From contig VWZS01009947.1 in assembly GCA_013397075.1 (NCBI GenBank), forward strand, positions 1,798,001 to 1,862,000: a stretch of 64,000 nt of DNA. Direction: 5' to 3'. Both the position numbers and the translations under genes were made by a program. This document shows, one piece after another, positions 53,001-64,000 of the stretch. Numbering within the stretch: position 1 is the first letter of the stretch; each line of letters opens with the position of its first letter. This DNA comes from Rhabdornis inornatus. Its lineage: Eukaryota > Chordata > Aves > Passeriformes > Rhabdornithidae. The notes beneath the pieces are model-generated. The model had not been told where the DNA came from. It ran no database searches and was given only the letters and a program-made list of their open reading frames with translations.

Positions 53001-54121
53001 AACACCTATACATCCATTCTTAGGATTAGGACTAAAGTGAAAGAGAAGTCATTCTTGGAACACATTGGAGTTTCAGGAAGCTTTGTTAACTAAGTGATAG
53101 ATGGGAATCTAGCAGCTGAGTTCCTGACTTTCTGCTGTTGGTACTACTATTAATACATTTCCACAGATCACTTGATCTTTATGTGTCTTGGTTTGCAATG
53201 CCTTCAATGTTTTTGCTCTCAGGGAGATGTAACCTCTTAATAATTGTAGAATGCTTTGAGACCATTGTGTAGAAAGTACTGCATGAAAGCTCCAAATGAC
53301 ATACAGCAAGTCTGACTTCAGACTTCTTGTTGCTTTTCTGGATGACTGATTTTAATTGCAGTGGGTTAAACAGCTGTAAACATGCAATTGCTGCACATTG
53401 AACAAAGGTTTTCATTCCTGGGTTCCCACACAGGTGTGTGCCTGTGACCTGACCAATACTGTCTTTGCTGATCCTTCTCTGGTTTATCCCTTGCAATCGA
53501 TTCCAGCAGTGATGAATTCACCTCCTGAAATTAATAATGTCAAGTTTGTCAATATTTTAAAAGCTAAACCTAATTTTGTTCTCCTGAGCATCGCCTTTGG
53601 CTTGTGAAAGCAGAAGCTTTAAACTCTATTATTTGGGAAGTCTACTGGGATGCCTTGGTGTGGCAGGTGCTATATAAGTTTAGCGCTGCATCACTATTGA
53701 AGTCCATTAAGAAAGATCTTTCTGGAGCTGTCAGCACTCTGCAGATTAAAACCAGAAAAATAAAGGCACTCAATAAATGCTGCTATAATGGTTCAGATAG
53801 CTGCAGAGAGAGGACTTATCTTTGGCTTGTGATCAGTTTACTTCTGGGTTCAATGTAAAGGTTTTTTTGCTTCCTGTATAAGCTCTGAGAAAAAAAAAAT
53901 CAATGTGGAGAAGCTTGGATGAGTGCCAGAAGAAATATTGTACTGAATTCAGAATATAGAAATCCTTCACAATTTCTGTATTTTGCTCTGTGCAGGCTCT
54001 TTATAGTCTAGCAAGAACTAAGCTTTACTATCGAGTCCAGTACCACTGCAGGGTTGTACAGGATGTGAACAAATTGTCAGATTTTATCTGGTCATTTAAA
54101 AACATGTATCAACCCTCTCCT
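47091..54121. other. Intergenic region, middle part
   Basis: No gene is recognised. The part up to about 50.5 kb is of more even base composition than the intron on the left. The frames found (for example 47616-47876 and 50072-50428) have no conserved motif and no paired splice sites. A 56-bp segment at 48241-48296 has a second copy at 56363-56418. A/T runs occur near 50132, 51836, 52131 and 52188. Confidence 0.55.
48241..48296 (+). repeat. Dispersed repeat, copy A
   Basis: This segment resembles 56363-56418 in the same orientation. The last 25 bases of each copy (from TAAATCACTG to GGGGTTTGC and the next three bases) differ at only two positions, and the first half aligns with small gaps. 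Copy B lies directly after a LINE reverse-transcriptase remnant, so both may be fragments of the same old element. Confidence 0.6.
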
Positions 54122-54135
54122 CCCCCCCCCCCCCC
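54122..54135 (+). repeat. C14 homopolymer
   Basis: Fourteen consecutive C follow CCCTCTCCTC. Long C-runs are error-prone in sequencing, so the length is uncertain. Confidence 0.9.
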
Positions 54136-54271
54136 AAAGATACTGTTAAAAGGCAAGGTGGGTAAAAGGTGACAGGAAGAAGCATCAAACGCTTGCAAAA
54201 GGGCTGGAAACAAAGCATAGGAATAAGTGTTCAGTTTTAAATTTGGTGAAGATTGCCAGCAAGACACCTTC

Positions 54272-54748
54272 TTAATCCCTGCCATGGCTACTATTTAACT
54301 GTTTGGAAAAGGGAGGGCAAAGTGAGGTGTTAGAGGTGGATTGGACACTGCCACAGAGCCTCCTCACATGTAGAGGAGATGGAGCAATGGCAGAGACATC
54401 CTGCATGAGCAGGTGTAGGACAGTGCCTCTGGAAGTAGTGGTGGAGAGCACCGAGGCACTTGCAGGGTTTTCCTGGAGCTGTAATGCCTCAGGAAAGGAA
54501 CTGTGAAAGTGCAGTAAATTTTCCTGCTCAAGGCATAATGGGGTGCTCAAATTTGCAGATAATGCCAGTCTACTCAGAGTATTGGCCAAACCAGCCTGCA
54601 ATTGTGGTAATGCCTTTGGCTGGGTCAATGGCACAATCCTTCTTCCCTGCTTTGGTTTCTGTTTGGTAAAGATACTGAATAAGGCTCTCAAGTACAAGTG
54701 GCAGAAATTGACAAAGTGATTGGAATGCGATGTTTGACTGGGGAACAT
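54272..54748 (-). other. Longest frame outside the island (158 codons), judged not a gene
   Basis: An open frame of 158 codons starting MFPSQTSHSN is the longest frame outside the CpG island. It has no signal peptide, repeated motif or family signature that I recognise, its Ser/Leu/Gln-rich composition is ordinary for translated non-coding DNA, and no splice signals or regulatory context support it. I annotate it only so that the reader knows it exists. Confidence 0.2.
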
Positions 54749-55074
54749 CTGGAGACACTGGAAGTTGTACGTCAGATAGGAGGTGCCTGACTGGGATGTG
54801 AAAAATGTGGGTAGTAGAAAGAAGAAATGGGGAGAAATAGATGCCCCTATTCATGCTCCCAGAACACAAGGACAAGAGAACATTCAATGGAAATATAAGG
54901 CAGCAAATATAAAACTGTTAAAAGGAAATACGTTTTATACAATGCCTAATTAGCTCATTCCCATAAGATAACATTAAGCCTAAGAGATTAATAGGATTTA
55001 AATAAAGGGATTAGACATTTATATGGATAATGTAGTTGGGGATGTTCTTATTAAATAGAATACATATTTTCTTT

Positions 55075-55212
55075 TGTTATGGAAGGATATAAGCCCTCTT
55101 GCTTCAGGGCCGAGGCTAGTTGCTAACTGATAAGAATTAAAAAGAAACTTCCCCTTTTGGCAAGTCATTCCCTACTTGTCTTCTGCTAGGTTCCTTGTAC
55201 TTAATCTGAGTT
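55075..55212 (+). mobile_element. Ancient amniote interspersed repeat (unnamed)
   Basis: The words CTTGCTTCAGGGC, CTAACTGATAAGAATTAAAAAG, AAACTTCCCC and CTGCTAGGTTCCTTG occur in the order of a repeat that I remember as frequent in turtle and bird introns (CATGCTTCAGGGC ... GGAAGAAACTTTCCC ... ACTGCAGGGTTTCTTGCACC). I cannot name the family with confidence. It begins a repeat cluster with the CR1 at 55.54 kb and the LINE at 55.9 kb. Confidence 0.4.
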
Positions 55213-55540
55213 GTTTCTACAGACCCTATCACAGCAGGATTATTAAACTATATGGTCCATTTGTTTGGTATAGCATGGCAATTCTGTTTCTTCATAATCA
55301 AAAGTCTCGCTGACGGATCACAAAAATCTCAGTGGTCTGAAAGAAAATTTCCATTTTCTTCTGCTAGTTCCATAAGAGAATTGAACTTGATTGCCCACCT
55401 ATTAGACACCACCAAATCAGCACCAACAAATCTCACTTACCTGTCCTAACAGTAAAATCTTCCAATTCTCATTCAGGACTTGCATGAGCTCAGTTAGGGA
55501 GGTGGCAGGACACCAAAGATCCCTCAACCTTCACCAAGTG

Positions 55541-55735
55541 GGTTGTCAAACATTGGAACAGGCTGCCCAAGAAAGTAATGGAGTCATCATCTCTAAACTT
55601 ATTTGAAAGATAAATAAGTAGATGTGGCACTTAAGGACATCTTTAGTGTTGGACTTCACAGTGTCGGGTTAATGGTTGAACTTGATGGATGATCTTGAAG
55701 GTATTTTCCAACCTGACCAATTCTATGATTCTGTG
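55541..55735 (+). mobile_element. CR1 LINE 3'-end fragment
   Basis: The segment contains GAACAGGCTGCCCAAGAAAG, TGGAGTCATCATCTCTAAAC, GATGTGGCACTTAAGGACAT, GTCGGGTTAATGGTTGAAC and TTCCAACCTGACCAATTCTA, ending ATGATTCTGTGTC. This is the standard order of an avian CR1 3' end. About 195 bp are present, 5'-truncated, in plus orientation. Confidence 0.93.
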
Positions 55736-55910
55736 TCTTCTCAGAGATGTGAATGGGAATGTCTCATGGATGCTGCAGGCTGTCAGAATTTGGAACAAAA
55801 CCCAATGATAATCAGAAGGAAAAAATGATTCAAAACTTTTCCTTTCACTTCCAGGCAGGATAAGACAGTTACTGCTAATAGTCTAGTCTTCCAATTAAAA
55901 AGCATCAGAT

Positions 55911-56420
55911 GGCCTTATCTAACCTGGCTAAAATTCAATTGTCTTGCATTTTGATTACTGAAACACCCTTCTCTTTGGTCTTGCCAAGTGTATTTTCAGT
56001 CTGTGTGCATCTTTACAAAATACTGCTAGAAAGATCATCCTCCTAATCCATCAGTTTGAGGATTTTACACGTTCTTTGCTCCTCTCTACTACATTCCTCT
56101 TCTTTACTCCATCAAACACAAGCTATTTATCTTTCCTGTCAATCCCCTTTCCACCCTGCCAAAGAGCTCTCCTTTGCTATGACAATGTCGTCTCCTTCTC
56201 ATCATTCTGTCAGTCGCTATTTCTCACTTGTTAACATTTTTATAGAAACAACTTCTGGGCTTTTTTCCTTGCTGCTATTGGGAAGAATCTTGATAAAGAG
56301 CAACAAAATACCCTCATTATCTTTCCAAATCTCTGTTGAAATCACTCCTTTACTGTGTTGCCTATGAAAATTATGTATGCGGGAAAGAGAGAATAAATCA
56401 CTGTTGGGGTTTGCCTATGG
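55911..56420 (+). pseudogene. Decayed LINE ORF2 remnant (L2/CR1/Rex-like reverse transcriptase C-terminal side)
   Basis: In one frame, 55947-56036 reads HFDY, a stop (TGA at 55959-55961), NTLLFGLAKC, then SLQNTARKII. Jockey/L2/CR1-type LINE polymerases have the motif L-D-Y-C-N-x-L-L-x-G-L followed by L-Q-N-A-A-A-R. Counting from the Asn, the Gln-Asn pair falls at positions 19-20 here, the same spacing that I know for the family. The Cys codon of DYCN has become a stop. The frame breaks upstream and the sequence beyond 56050 is poorly conserved, so this is a dead, old copy in plus orientation. The right boundary is approximate and includes repeat copy B. Confidence 0.65.
56363..56418 (+). repeat. 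Dispersed repeat, copy B
   Basis: This is the partner of 48241-48296. It follows the LINE remnant in the same orientation and may be its downstream part. Confidence 0.6.
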
Positions 56421-59400
56421 AAAGCTTGCCAACCATGTGGCCACTCTCCATCACACTGACAAATAGGACTCAAACCAAACAACCCACTGCCTTATGTGCT
56501 CAGATGCACCTGCTGCCCTTTACATACACCTGGAAGGTAGGGATGGTCTATTTGGTTCTGCAAAGTATCTTCACAACAGCTTCTCTGTCATTGACTAGGA
56601 CTTCTGAGGACCACTACAAAACAAACATTGATCTTCCTCATTCCGTTTCCATCACTTGAATAGTTTAGCAGAGTGCTGATGCTTTTGTGCCAGTGAAGCA
56701 CCCAAGCTGGGAACTGCCTTCTGTAGGAGCTGTATGTGTTGTCATAATGCTCTCAAACCAAGGTCTCTTCTGAAGGCACATGGACTGAAAAGTGGGCTCC
56801 AGAGAAGCGTTCAGCTTAGCGCTATGCTTGGCAATGTTGCTTCTCCCTCATCGGATAATGACTCCTGCAAATCCTCCAGTTCAAGAGGGTGTCTTTTGTG
56901 TACTAAATGCTGCCATTATTTATAAAGCACTCTTGCTGAATGTGCCTAAAGTCAGTCCTGCAGGACAGTTTCAATCAAATTGTGTTCAATTTATTCTGGC
57001 TGAATAACTCTGAAAAGTAAATAAAATTAAATTAATGGTGCTGCATTTGTATTGTGTTACAAATGTAATAAGCTTGAAGTAATGCTGACTGTAAAATCAG
57101 ATGAAGACTATAGGGTAAAAACCAACCCCCAGAAAACAGTGCAAAATTTGATATCTGGCTTGCAAGAGCAATCAGGGTACATGTAATCCAGAAGGTATTT
57201 TTAATTATATTTGTTCATACTGTTTCTCTGCTTCATTCTAATAAAAGACAAGAAATACTCTCCTATAGTGGTAATGTTTAGTTTGAGAAACATGCATAAC
57301 ACCCTGTATCTGTTCCTAGCTGACTCTTTTGGGACTTGCAGAGATACTGTTACTAATAATTATCTTACATTTATAGGACACCTTTAATCCCAAAGCACAT
57401 TATAAATTAGAAATAAGGCCCAAAGTGCTTACATAGCACTGTCAAAATATGTGTGTTTTCTTCCACTTATTCAGTGAGACTCCAGATTTGGTCCTAGAGT
57501 TTGTAAATATTGATATATACATAGCAGAATATCTTATCTATTGAATACCTCCCCAGAAAATTTACTCCACAGAAGGTCTAGGATTCCTGTCAGTTAGATA
57601 TTTGGATAATTCCTGGTGCAAACATTACTCAGAATCATAGGGGAAAACCCAGCTTTCATCAAGAGTGCTTCAAAATATATTGCAGGCATACAAAGCAGGC
57701 ACAGCTTCAGGATGTGATGTCTTATCTAAAGCATTAGAGACAGGAAAATACGTGATGTGCAGTTGGGTAACTGGAAATTGGAAATTGAAACTGGTTGAAT
57801 TGGCTCTGTTGGAACTGGCTCAGGGGGAGCCCAGCTATTTTGAACGCTACCATCTCTTCAGCCACAAGCTGCTCTGCTTTGAGCTGCCCAGGGAGTAGTT
57901 TGGAACCCATCCAGTCTCTCACATACCCTTCTGCTTATCTTACAGGAGCATCAAGGCTTCATGGTGTGCAGACGGTGAATTCCACAGACTCAGGGAAAGG
58001 ATGCAAACCTATCTGGGACAGCACAGGTGGAAGGAAATGGAAAGTGGGACTCAGCTGACAGATACCCACTGCCATCCCGTCATGAGGTAGGCAAACTGCA
58101 CTGGGGAGGGGTGATCAAACCCCTCAGAGCCATGCTTTTTTTTCCACCCCTGTTGGCTCTTTTCCAAAGGCCCTAAAGCACAGCGCAGTAAAGTTGTTCC
58201 CATAGTAAACAATGCTCCAAACCTTGGAAGATTTCAGGTCTTCACCAGGACTGGCAATAGCCACCTCTATGTATGAAGCAAATTCTCTTTGGTCAAGTCA
58301 TCCATATCAAGTTACCAGAGGCAAGATGAGGTTCTCAGTGGACAAGAAGCTCTTCTGATCTGCTAACAACATGCAGATATTAAGGACATCTGGTTTCCAA
58401 GACATTTGTGACCTCAAAGTGATTGGACAGTCTCCTCTGAAAGTCTGAATGATTGTCTATGAATCCTGGTGTTTGAAGTGATACAGAAAATACCAAAACA
58501 GTGTCAGTGCTGATATACTTGAAAAACCTGATGCCTTAATATTCCCTGATGTTAAAATCTTGCCTAGAAATCTTTCCAGGTTCATTTGGACTGGAGTAAA
58601 ATTCATAAAGCTGCAGTCATACTGTTCTTTCTATTTAATTTCTGCTTCATACATTCCTTTCATAACTATCGAGCGCAGTTATGTGGCCCCAGGAAGAAAG
58701 GGCAAAGTCAGCTCTATTGTAATGGGGAGCATCTTGGTAGAAGGCACTGGGATTATGCCAAGGCAATGTTCAGTCCAAAGGATACCAGCCCAAAGTGCTG
58801 ATTTAAGATATCCTTAATGTATCATCCAAGAATGATGGAGGTCTTTCAGTAATCTTTTATTTTTAATTAAACAAATGAGCAGTCAGTGGTTAAATAAATT
58901 CTAAAGAGGAAGAAGCTCTAACATTACCTCTGATCCTCCTTTTTTTGTGGCTCTCTCTCCTGTGTGCTGCTCACGTGCTTTCCTCAGTTATTCACAGCCA
59001 CATTACAAACCCTACCTAACGGCCGGCTTATTCCATTTGTGCTTTTGTACTACCCTCTCCTTACAAACCTGAAACACTTTGAATTCACACAGTGAACTAC
59101 AGCAAGTCAATGCTCACTTTTGATACACTGGATTCATTTAAAAAGGGGCTTGTGCAAAAATCTTTGGATGAACTACAGCGTATTAAGTTTTGTGTGGACA
59201 CTTTGAACTTTTTTACCTGGCCTCTTGCTGATATCTCATATGATATTTCTTCATGCCAGGGTTGTTTCATCTGCTTACCTGTAGGCTCTTGCTGGATCAA
59301 GGGCCAAGCTAATGGGATTCAGCTAATGGTGCATGTACCCAAAAGTAGCCTGTGAATACATACTCTAAATCTCATGCACTATTTCACACCTCACAATCTC

Positions 59401-61035
59401 CTCGCCCAGAAAAAGAGGAGTCATCCAGGATTCATAGGTCATCATACACGCAGGAAAAGCAGGCTGATCAGACATGCTGAGAGTGACCTGGAGATACAAG
59501 AGTATGTACTAAAAGAATGGAGAAGGATGTGCTTAGGACATAGCTCATTGCAACAAGGATGGAATAAAACTGGCAAAAATGAGAGAAAAAACTCAGAGTC
59601 TGTAAACAAGTTCTCTGTCAATCTTTCATGTACCAATTTCTTCCCCAAGGCTTTGTGTCTGATATTTGGTGCAGAAGCTTGTGTGCTGTGACCTGTGCTG
59701 GTGGAAGAGAGGAGTCTTGTCCTAACTTAGTCAGGGCTACAAAATGTAAAACTCCTGTAAACCTAGGACCTTTTCCCTGTGGAAAAACAAGCAAACAAAA
59801 ACCCTGGACAGACTCAGACAAGGAAGCTCCTTAAATACAGCATAAACTTTCTGTACAGCTACAGTAAGAGTGCTCAAGATGGTGGTGGTAGACTTCACTT
59901 TCAGGTGTATCTTGGGATTATAGAGGGAGGGATGAGGAAAGGGACACAAATATGTTCTGCAAGCCCTGCAATTGATGTCATTTTAGGCCAAAAGAATTAG
60001 GCAGTTTCTTCAATCTGTTTGGGTTGTGGATTCTAAGCCTGCTGAAAACAGCATCTATGCCAAGGAAGTTTTCTTTGGTGATGATCATTCCTTTAAAATT
60101 TGCACAGTAATTGCACTCTGTCACTTACTTACCATCCCCATTCTCCCAGTCTTTTGCATTTTTACACTTCTCAGACCAATCACTGTGGTACATGCCTGCA
60201 CCTCAATCAAACTAATGACAGTGTAACACTTTCAGATGGATAATTACTTAATAGGGGCATCCAAGACTACTGCAGCTAGGGAGGGCTTGGGTAATAAACA
60301 AGGCACTTCGCTATTTGATGGACACTGTCAGCTTTCAGCTCCCATGGCATTTTATGAGGTATATTTCCCAAAACAAGATGTGTGGAAATGGAAGGAGGTT
60401 AAATACCCCTGGGCTGGTCACTGTCACAGTCACACTCTTGGCATCATCAGAGTTTAGGTCTAGTAAGGTTATTGCAGGACTCGACTTGGCTTTGTGCTTT
60501 GAATGTGTCCCCTAGTGGAATGAAGGAGAACAGCGAGCAAGGCGGTGCTGCACCTCCTCACCATGAGTGCAAGACAAAGCAGGTCCAGAAGGGTTGTTGG
60601 TGAAGTGATGACCTGTGAGACGACTCTTTGGTTACACAAAGTGATCACATCTCCCTCATCTGTGCTCTGCTTTCAAACAACTCCCTTCTCTGCCCTTCAG
60701 GGCCTTATTTAATAAAAAACTTGAACTTGAGATACTGTGGTTGCAACACTCTTTTTGCTTTTCCAATACCAAAATATCATGTGTGTTTTGAAAAGCAACT
60801 GTTTAAAAGACAGCAGTCACTCTAGGAGTAGTACATTTACACCATTTCCGCTGCATGCCTTAGAATACATAAAAACAGTGCAAAAAGTATCGGTTGGAAA
60901 TTGCAAGCTTTTATGCATTTAGTTTTTTATTTGTTTCAGTATTCTAGCAGTGGTTATTGGTATTAAGTCTGTATGAGTATTAGGTCTGTTTCATTTTGAT
61001 ACATCATGGAGCAAGCTGTAAATGTAAGTGCAGAA
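56421..61035. other. Intergenic region, right part
   Basis: No exon, RNA gene or well-preserved transposon is recognised. Words at 57367-57410 (ATTTATAGGACACCTTTAATCC then CAAAGCACATTATAAA) resemble an ancient vertebrate repeat tail of the type TATAGCACCTTTCATCC. Open frames up to about 107 codons have no protein character. A TGGAAATTGGAAATTGAAAC internal repetition at 57772 is the only local structure. Confidence 0.5.
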
Positions 61036-61135
61036 ATAGGGACGTGGTTTAGTGGTGGATTTGGCAGTGTTGGGTTAACAGTTGGACTTTTGAGAGTCTT
61101 TTCCAAGCTCAGGAATGCTATGATTCTATGATTCA
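61036..61135 (+). mobile_element. CR1 LINE 3'-end fragment with intact tail repeats
   Basis: GGGACGTGGTTTAGTGGTGG, CAGTGTTGGGTTAACAGTTGG and GAGTCTTTTCCAAGCTCAGG lead to the tail GCTATGATTCTATGATTC. The two tail repeats are intact, so this may be the least decayed CR1 end in the window. It is about 100 bp long and in plus orientation. Confidence 0.93.
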
Positions 61136-62783
61136 TGGCAGGATGAACTTCTCCAGCATAAGAACAGTGTGCCTTGACATACAGGCAGGGCTGTGTGTCA
61201 TTCCTACTTTTTCAGCTCCTTAGTGCATGGATTTCTCCTGCCTAACTTCCAAACGCCTCTCATCCCCATCAGCTTTCCTACTTTTTAGGATTCCTCAGCA
61301 AAATGGAAGCAGTGTAAGAAACATTTTACTGTTGCAACATCTTTCCCTGCACGGGAAGAGACTTGGGAGTGGCATTCCAAAATCCTCATTTTGGAAACGT
61401 TGTCATGGCTGTGATCAAGATCCCAGCTGCCACAGTAATGGTTTAATCTGTTTGTCAGCCTGTCCTGCTGCCACATCACAGTCTCCAAGAAAGGGGAGAG
61501 GATCAACTGCAGAGTGCCAAACTGACCTCGTAAATAAGAAAGAAAAGGAAAGAGATCAAGTGTTTTGCATCATCTTGGTGGTATTGTGGAGGATGAACAA
61601 AAGAAAAAAATGAGGAGAAGAAGGGAGCTCTCTGAGCAGAAATACATGACAGCTTTTAACTTGAAGGGGGTGTAGGAGGAAGAGAGAAATGACCAGCAGT
61701 AAATGAAACGCAACAACAGCAACAAAGAGAAAGAACAACCCTGCAGAAGAGGCTTCTGGATTGGAGAGAGAGCAGAGAGCTCGTAGGGGATGTGCTTGTG
61801 GCTCATCCCTGTGCACCGTATCAACCCCAGCCAGCCGTGTTCTGGAAAGCAGAGGGACAAGTGATTATTATGGGCAGCAGTACACAATACAAAGCCAAAC
61901 ACAAGCCAGAAGCTCGTTCCTTCCTTCTGCAAAAGCTGGGGCAACAAAACCGGCAGGCCTCTCACTTGTAGTCAGGCAAGGACATCAGACAGAATGGCCA
62001 CATCTGCACCCAGCTGGGAGCATTGCAGCCTTCCTGCATGCACCCAGCATCTTTTCCACTGCTTTACAGCATGGATTTTATTGACAGTATTTCACAGATT
62101 GTTCTCTGGATGAGTCTGTACCTTGCCTGATGGAAAATTCTGCCTGGATTTTTCCGATGGGAGGTTTTACTACTTGCATTATTTGATTTCCAGCAAAGGC
62201 TATTTTTGACAAAAATGTTACAGTTTCATAAATTTATATGCTATCTCATAAACATCATAAAATGCCTTTTTGACAAATCTAATAAACATAACAAAATGCC
62301 CTTTCAATAAAATCACTGAAATCTTGCCAGACTGCATAATAAACTTGCATTTTAGCATGGTTAGCATCTGGGCTTAAAGAAGAAGTGTAAAACCACCCAC
62401 ACCTTTGAGCTATGACTTTGTGAAATTTGTTGATCTTGCCATGTCCAAAGACCCTGCACTTCACCTTTCTACCAGCCAGTGAAGCTCAGAACTAGGTTAA
62501 GCTATGGGGCAAAAAAATACAGTGGGTTTACACTTCACAGGAGCAGATATTGCTCAGTAGCCTCCAGCTTTGTCATGCCTTTGCCAGCCTTTCAAACATA
62601 TATTTCATTTGCATTCCACATTAACTGTTTGTACAATGGAGTGGTTCTTGTAGAAGTGCCCCAGAAAAAATGTTTCATGAGCTGGGGGAAGCTGATGGAT
62701 AGATTTTCTTAGAACAGGAAAAAGTCATAATACCCATCTTGTCAACATGTTGTTGGGAGCAAGGAGAGCTACACACTCAGAGA
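61136..62783. other. Intergenic sequence, nothing recognised
   Basis: This is unique sequence between the CR1 fragment and the TG microsatellite. Frames at 61227-61613 (128 codons, plus) and 61570-61965 (131 codons, minus) overlap on opposite strands and have no recognisable motif. I see no splice-bounded exon. Confidence 0.5.
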
Positions 62784-62860
62784 GTGTGACTGTGTGACTG
62801 TGTGTGTCTGTGTGTGTGTGTGTCTGTGTGTGTCTGTGTGTGCGTGTGTGTGTGTATGTG
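62784..62860 (+). repeat. (TG)n microsatellite with TGTC interruptions
   Basis: About 75 bp of TG dinucleotides are interrupted by C and A at several positions. Alternating purine-pyrimidine DNA of this length can adopt Z-form. It is likely to be length-polymorphic. Confidence 0.92.
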
Positions 62861-64000
62861 TCCCCAAACTCGGTACTTACCAGCTGCAGTAGCTGGGACT
62901 GGTGAACTTGCATTGTAATGATGTAGTGATATCCATGGTGACAAACAGAAAAGGAGAAAAACCTCTGGGATACATGTCCAGAATTTCAGAGCTCATGTTT
63001 CTCAAGAACTACTACAACCTTGTGGTGCTGTGGGGACACACTCTCAGCCATGCCTTTCCTTAGATGCACTGGTCATATGCACACTTTTCCTGAGATTCTG
63101 TGGATGCATGTCTTTATTTGTGCCTTTGCCTCTCCATTGGGTAGGGAATGCAAGACACCCATACTTGCTTCAGTTTCTGCTGCTTGCTTGTGAGTCAGGC
63201 ATCCTGTTTTCTCTGTTTGCTATCATCCCATTCTGCCTTTTACCCAAGAATTGGAGGAAGGTGATAAAGAGATGGGAAACTGGGGAGAGAGGAACATTGC
63301 CAGATAAACAAGGCAGTGGAAGCACAGTCCAGAGGGACATGGGCAGTGCTCAGGTGAGTGCTACCGCTTTCACCCACTTGATTCTTGTATGAATTTTATG
63401 GCCTTATTTTTAAACTGGAGTAGTTTTGGCATCTTCCAGAATTTCTTATGGAAACAGAAGACTATAACTCTGAGACTGCTAAAGAGGCAGGCTCCTATGG
63501 AGGCTGAAGGGTGCTTTCTTAACTTTTCTGTGCGATGCAAGAACTTGTCTGGGCCCTATCTCCCCCTGCAGATGCTCTGTCCACCATTATGTAGTTGAGA
63601 GAGGTTTGGCTGTGGCACTCCAGAGCCATGGAATGCTGTTAGTAGCACTGCGCTCTTCATTGCAAGGAAATTTCCATTTTCTTCCACTGGCCTGATGAAC
63701 TTGGTGTAGCATGTCAGTGGCAAGACAAGTGTCACCACTGAGCTTGCTGAGCTGTGGTCTCTCCTAATGAAACCAATGAGTCCTCTCTAACTTGTGTCTT
63801 CCCTAAGTATTATCATCTGGGCATTAGTTGTCTTCCACAAACACTTGCAGAATAGGCATGGAAATAATTTGAATTTATGCCTTGCTCTGACAGATGAACT
63901 GCCAAGTGTGAAATGCCTCTCCACTGGTGGTGTTTATTAAGATCCTTCTGGAAATGACATGCATCTTCCAATGGGCTCTAGGTTGGCAGTTGATAACTGA
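62861..64000. other. Intergenic sequence to the right edge, nothing recognised
   Basis: No repeat or exon is recognised. The frame at 63030-63392 (120 codons, hydrophobic in the middle) lacks a family signature and supporting signals. From human gene order the next gene on this side would be MDGA1, but none of its signal-peptide or Ig-domain exons is visible here. Confidence 0.5.

Noticed and set aside
53640..53790. GTGCTATATAAGTTTAGCGC and AAAGGCACTCAATAAATGCTG resembling MIR or LINE tails
   Set aside because: Only short end-like words are present, without the SINE core in the right order. This is not enough for a call.
56056..56659. Two overlapping plus-strand frames of 103 and 107 codons taken as possible genes
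   Set aside because: They overlap the LINE remnant and its flank, are in a different frame from the recognisable LINE motif, and have no motif of their own.
1..64000. Searched by eye for tRNA, rRNA, CRISPR arrays, prophage or bacterial operon structure
   Set aside because: None found. The window is vertebrate intronic and intergenic DNA.

Overview
The window is nuclear DNA of a vertebrate, almost certainly a bird. The evidence is CR1 retrotransposon 3' ends with their ATTCTATG-type tails at five places, a solo LTR that looks like a common avian endogenous-retrovirus family, decayed MIR-type SINEs and an older LINE, AT-rich intron-like sequence without long open frames, and one sharp CpG island. 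Nothing bacterial or viral in organisation is present: no operons, no CRISPR, no tRNA or rRNA gene that I can see.

One gene is identifiable. At 7083-7123 on the minus strand is a 41-nt exon with a textbook acceptor and donor. It encodes the second half of the A20-type zinc finger of ZFAND3 (SSKTMNLCSKCFA). The next ZFAND3 exon (starting DFQKKQ) is not found to the left, so 1-7082 is read as part of intron 2. To the right, about 32 kb of AT-rich sequence without exons (7124 to about 39.4 kb) is read as intron 1. It leads to a CpG island at about 38.9-40.46 kb, which I interpret as the ZFAND3 promoter. The short coding part of exon 1 (with the CPCGFW motif) could not be found there. The island carries a single N at 39438, so the exon may be lost in an assembly gap or lie elsewhere.

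Layout: (1) 1-7082, intron 2, with a 443-bp solo LTR at 4416-4858 flanked by a near-perfect 5-bp duplication; (2) 7083-7123, ZFAND3 exon 2; (3) 7124 to about 39.4 kb, intron 1, with a minus-strand CR1 piece beside a GATA microsatellite, a long AT hairpin, small tandem duplications and a few cryptic exon-like signals; (4) 38.9-40.46 kb, CpG island with GC box, ETS-like and NRF1-like sites, a G-quadruplex motif and a candidate divergent plus-strand exon (40302-40418); (5) 40.46-64 kb, apparently intergenic, with four plus-strand CR1 3' ends, two MIR-like SINEs, an ancient LINE reverse-transcriptase remnant, several microsatellites and no gene that I recognise.

Long A-runs outnumber T-runs on the plus strand left of the island but not right of it, as expected if the left part is transcribed on the minus strand. 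I do not see a novel multigene system. The points most worth checking are the missing ZFAND3 exon 1 at the N, the possible divergent transcript, the decayed LINE with a repeat pair at 48.24 and 56.36 kb, and two cryptic exon signals inside intron 1.
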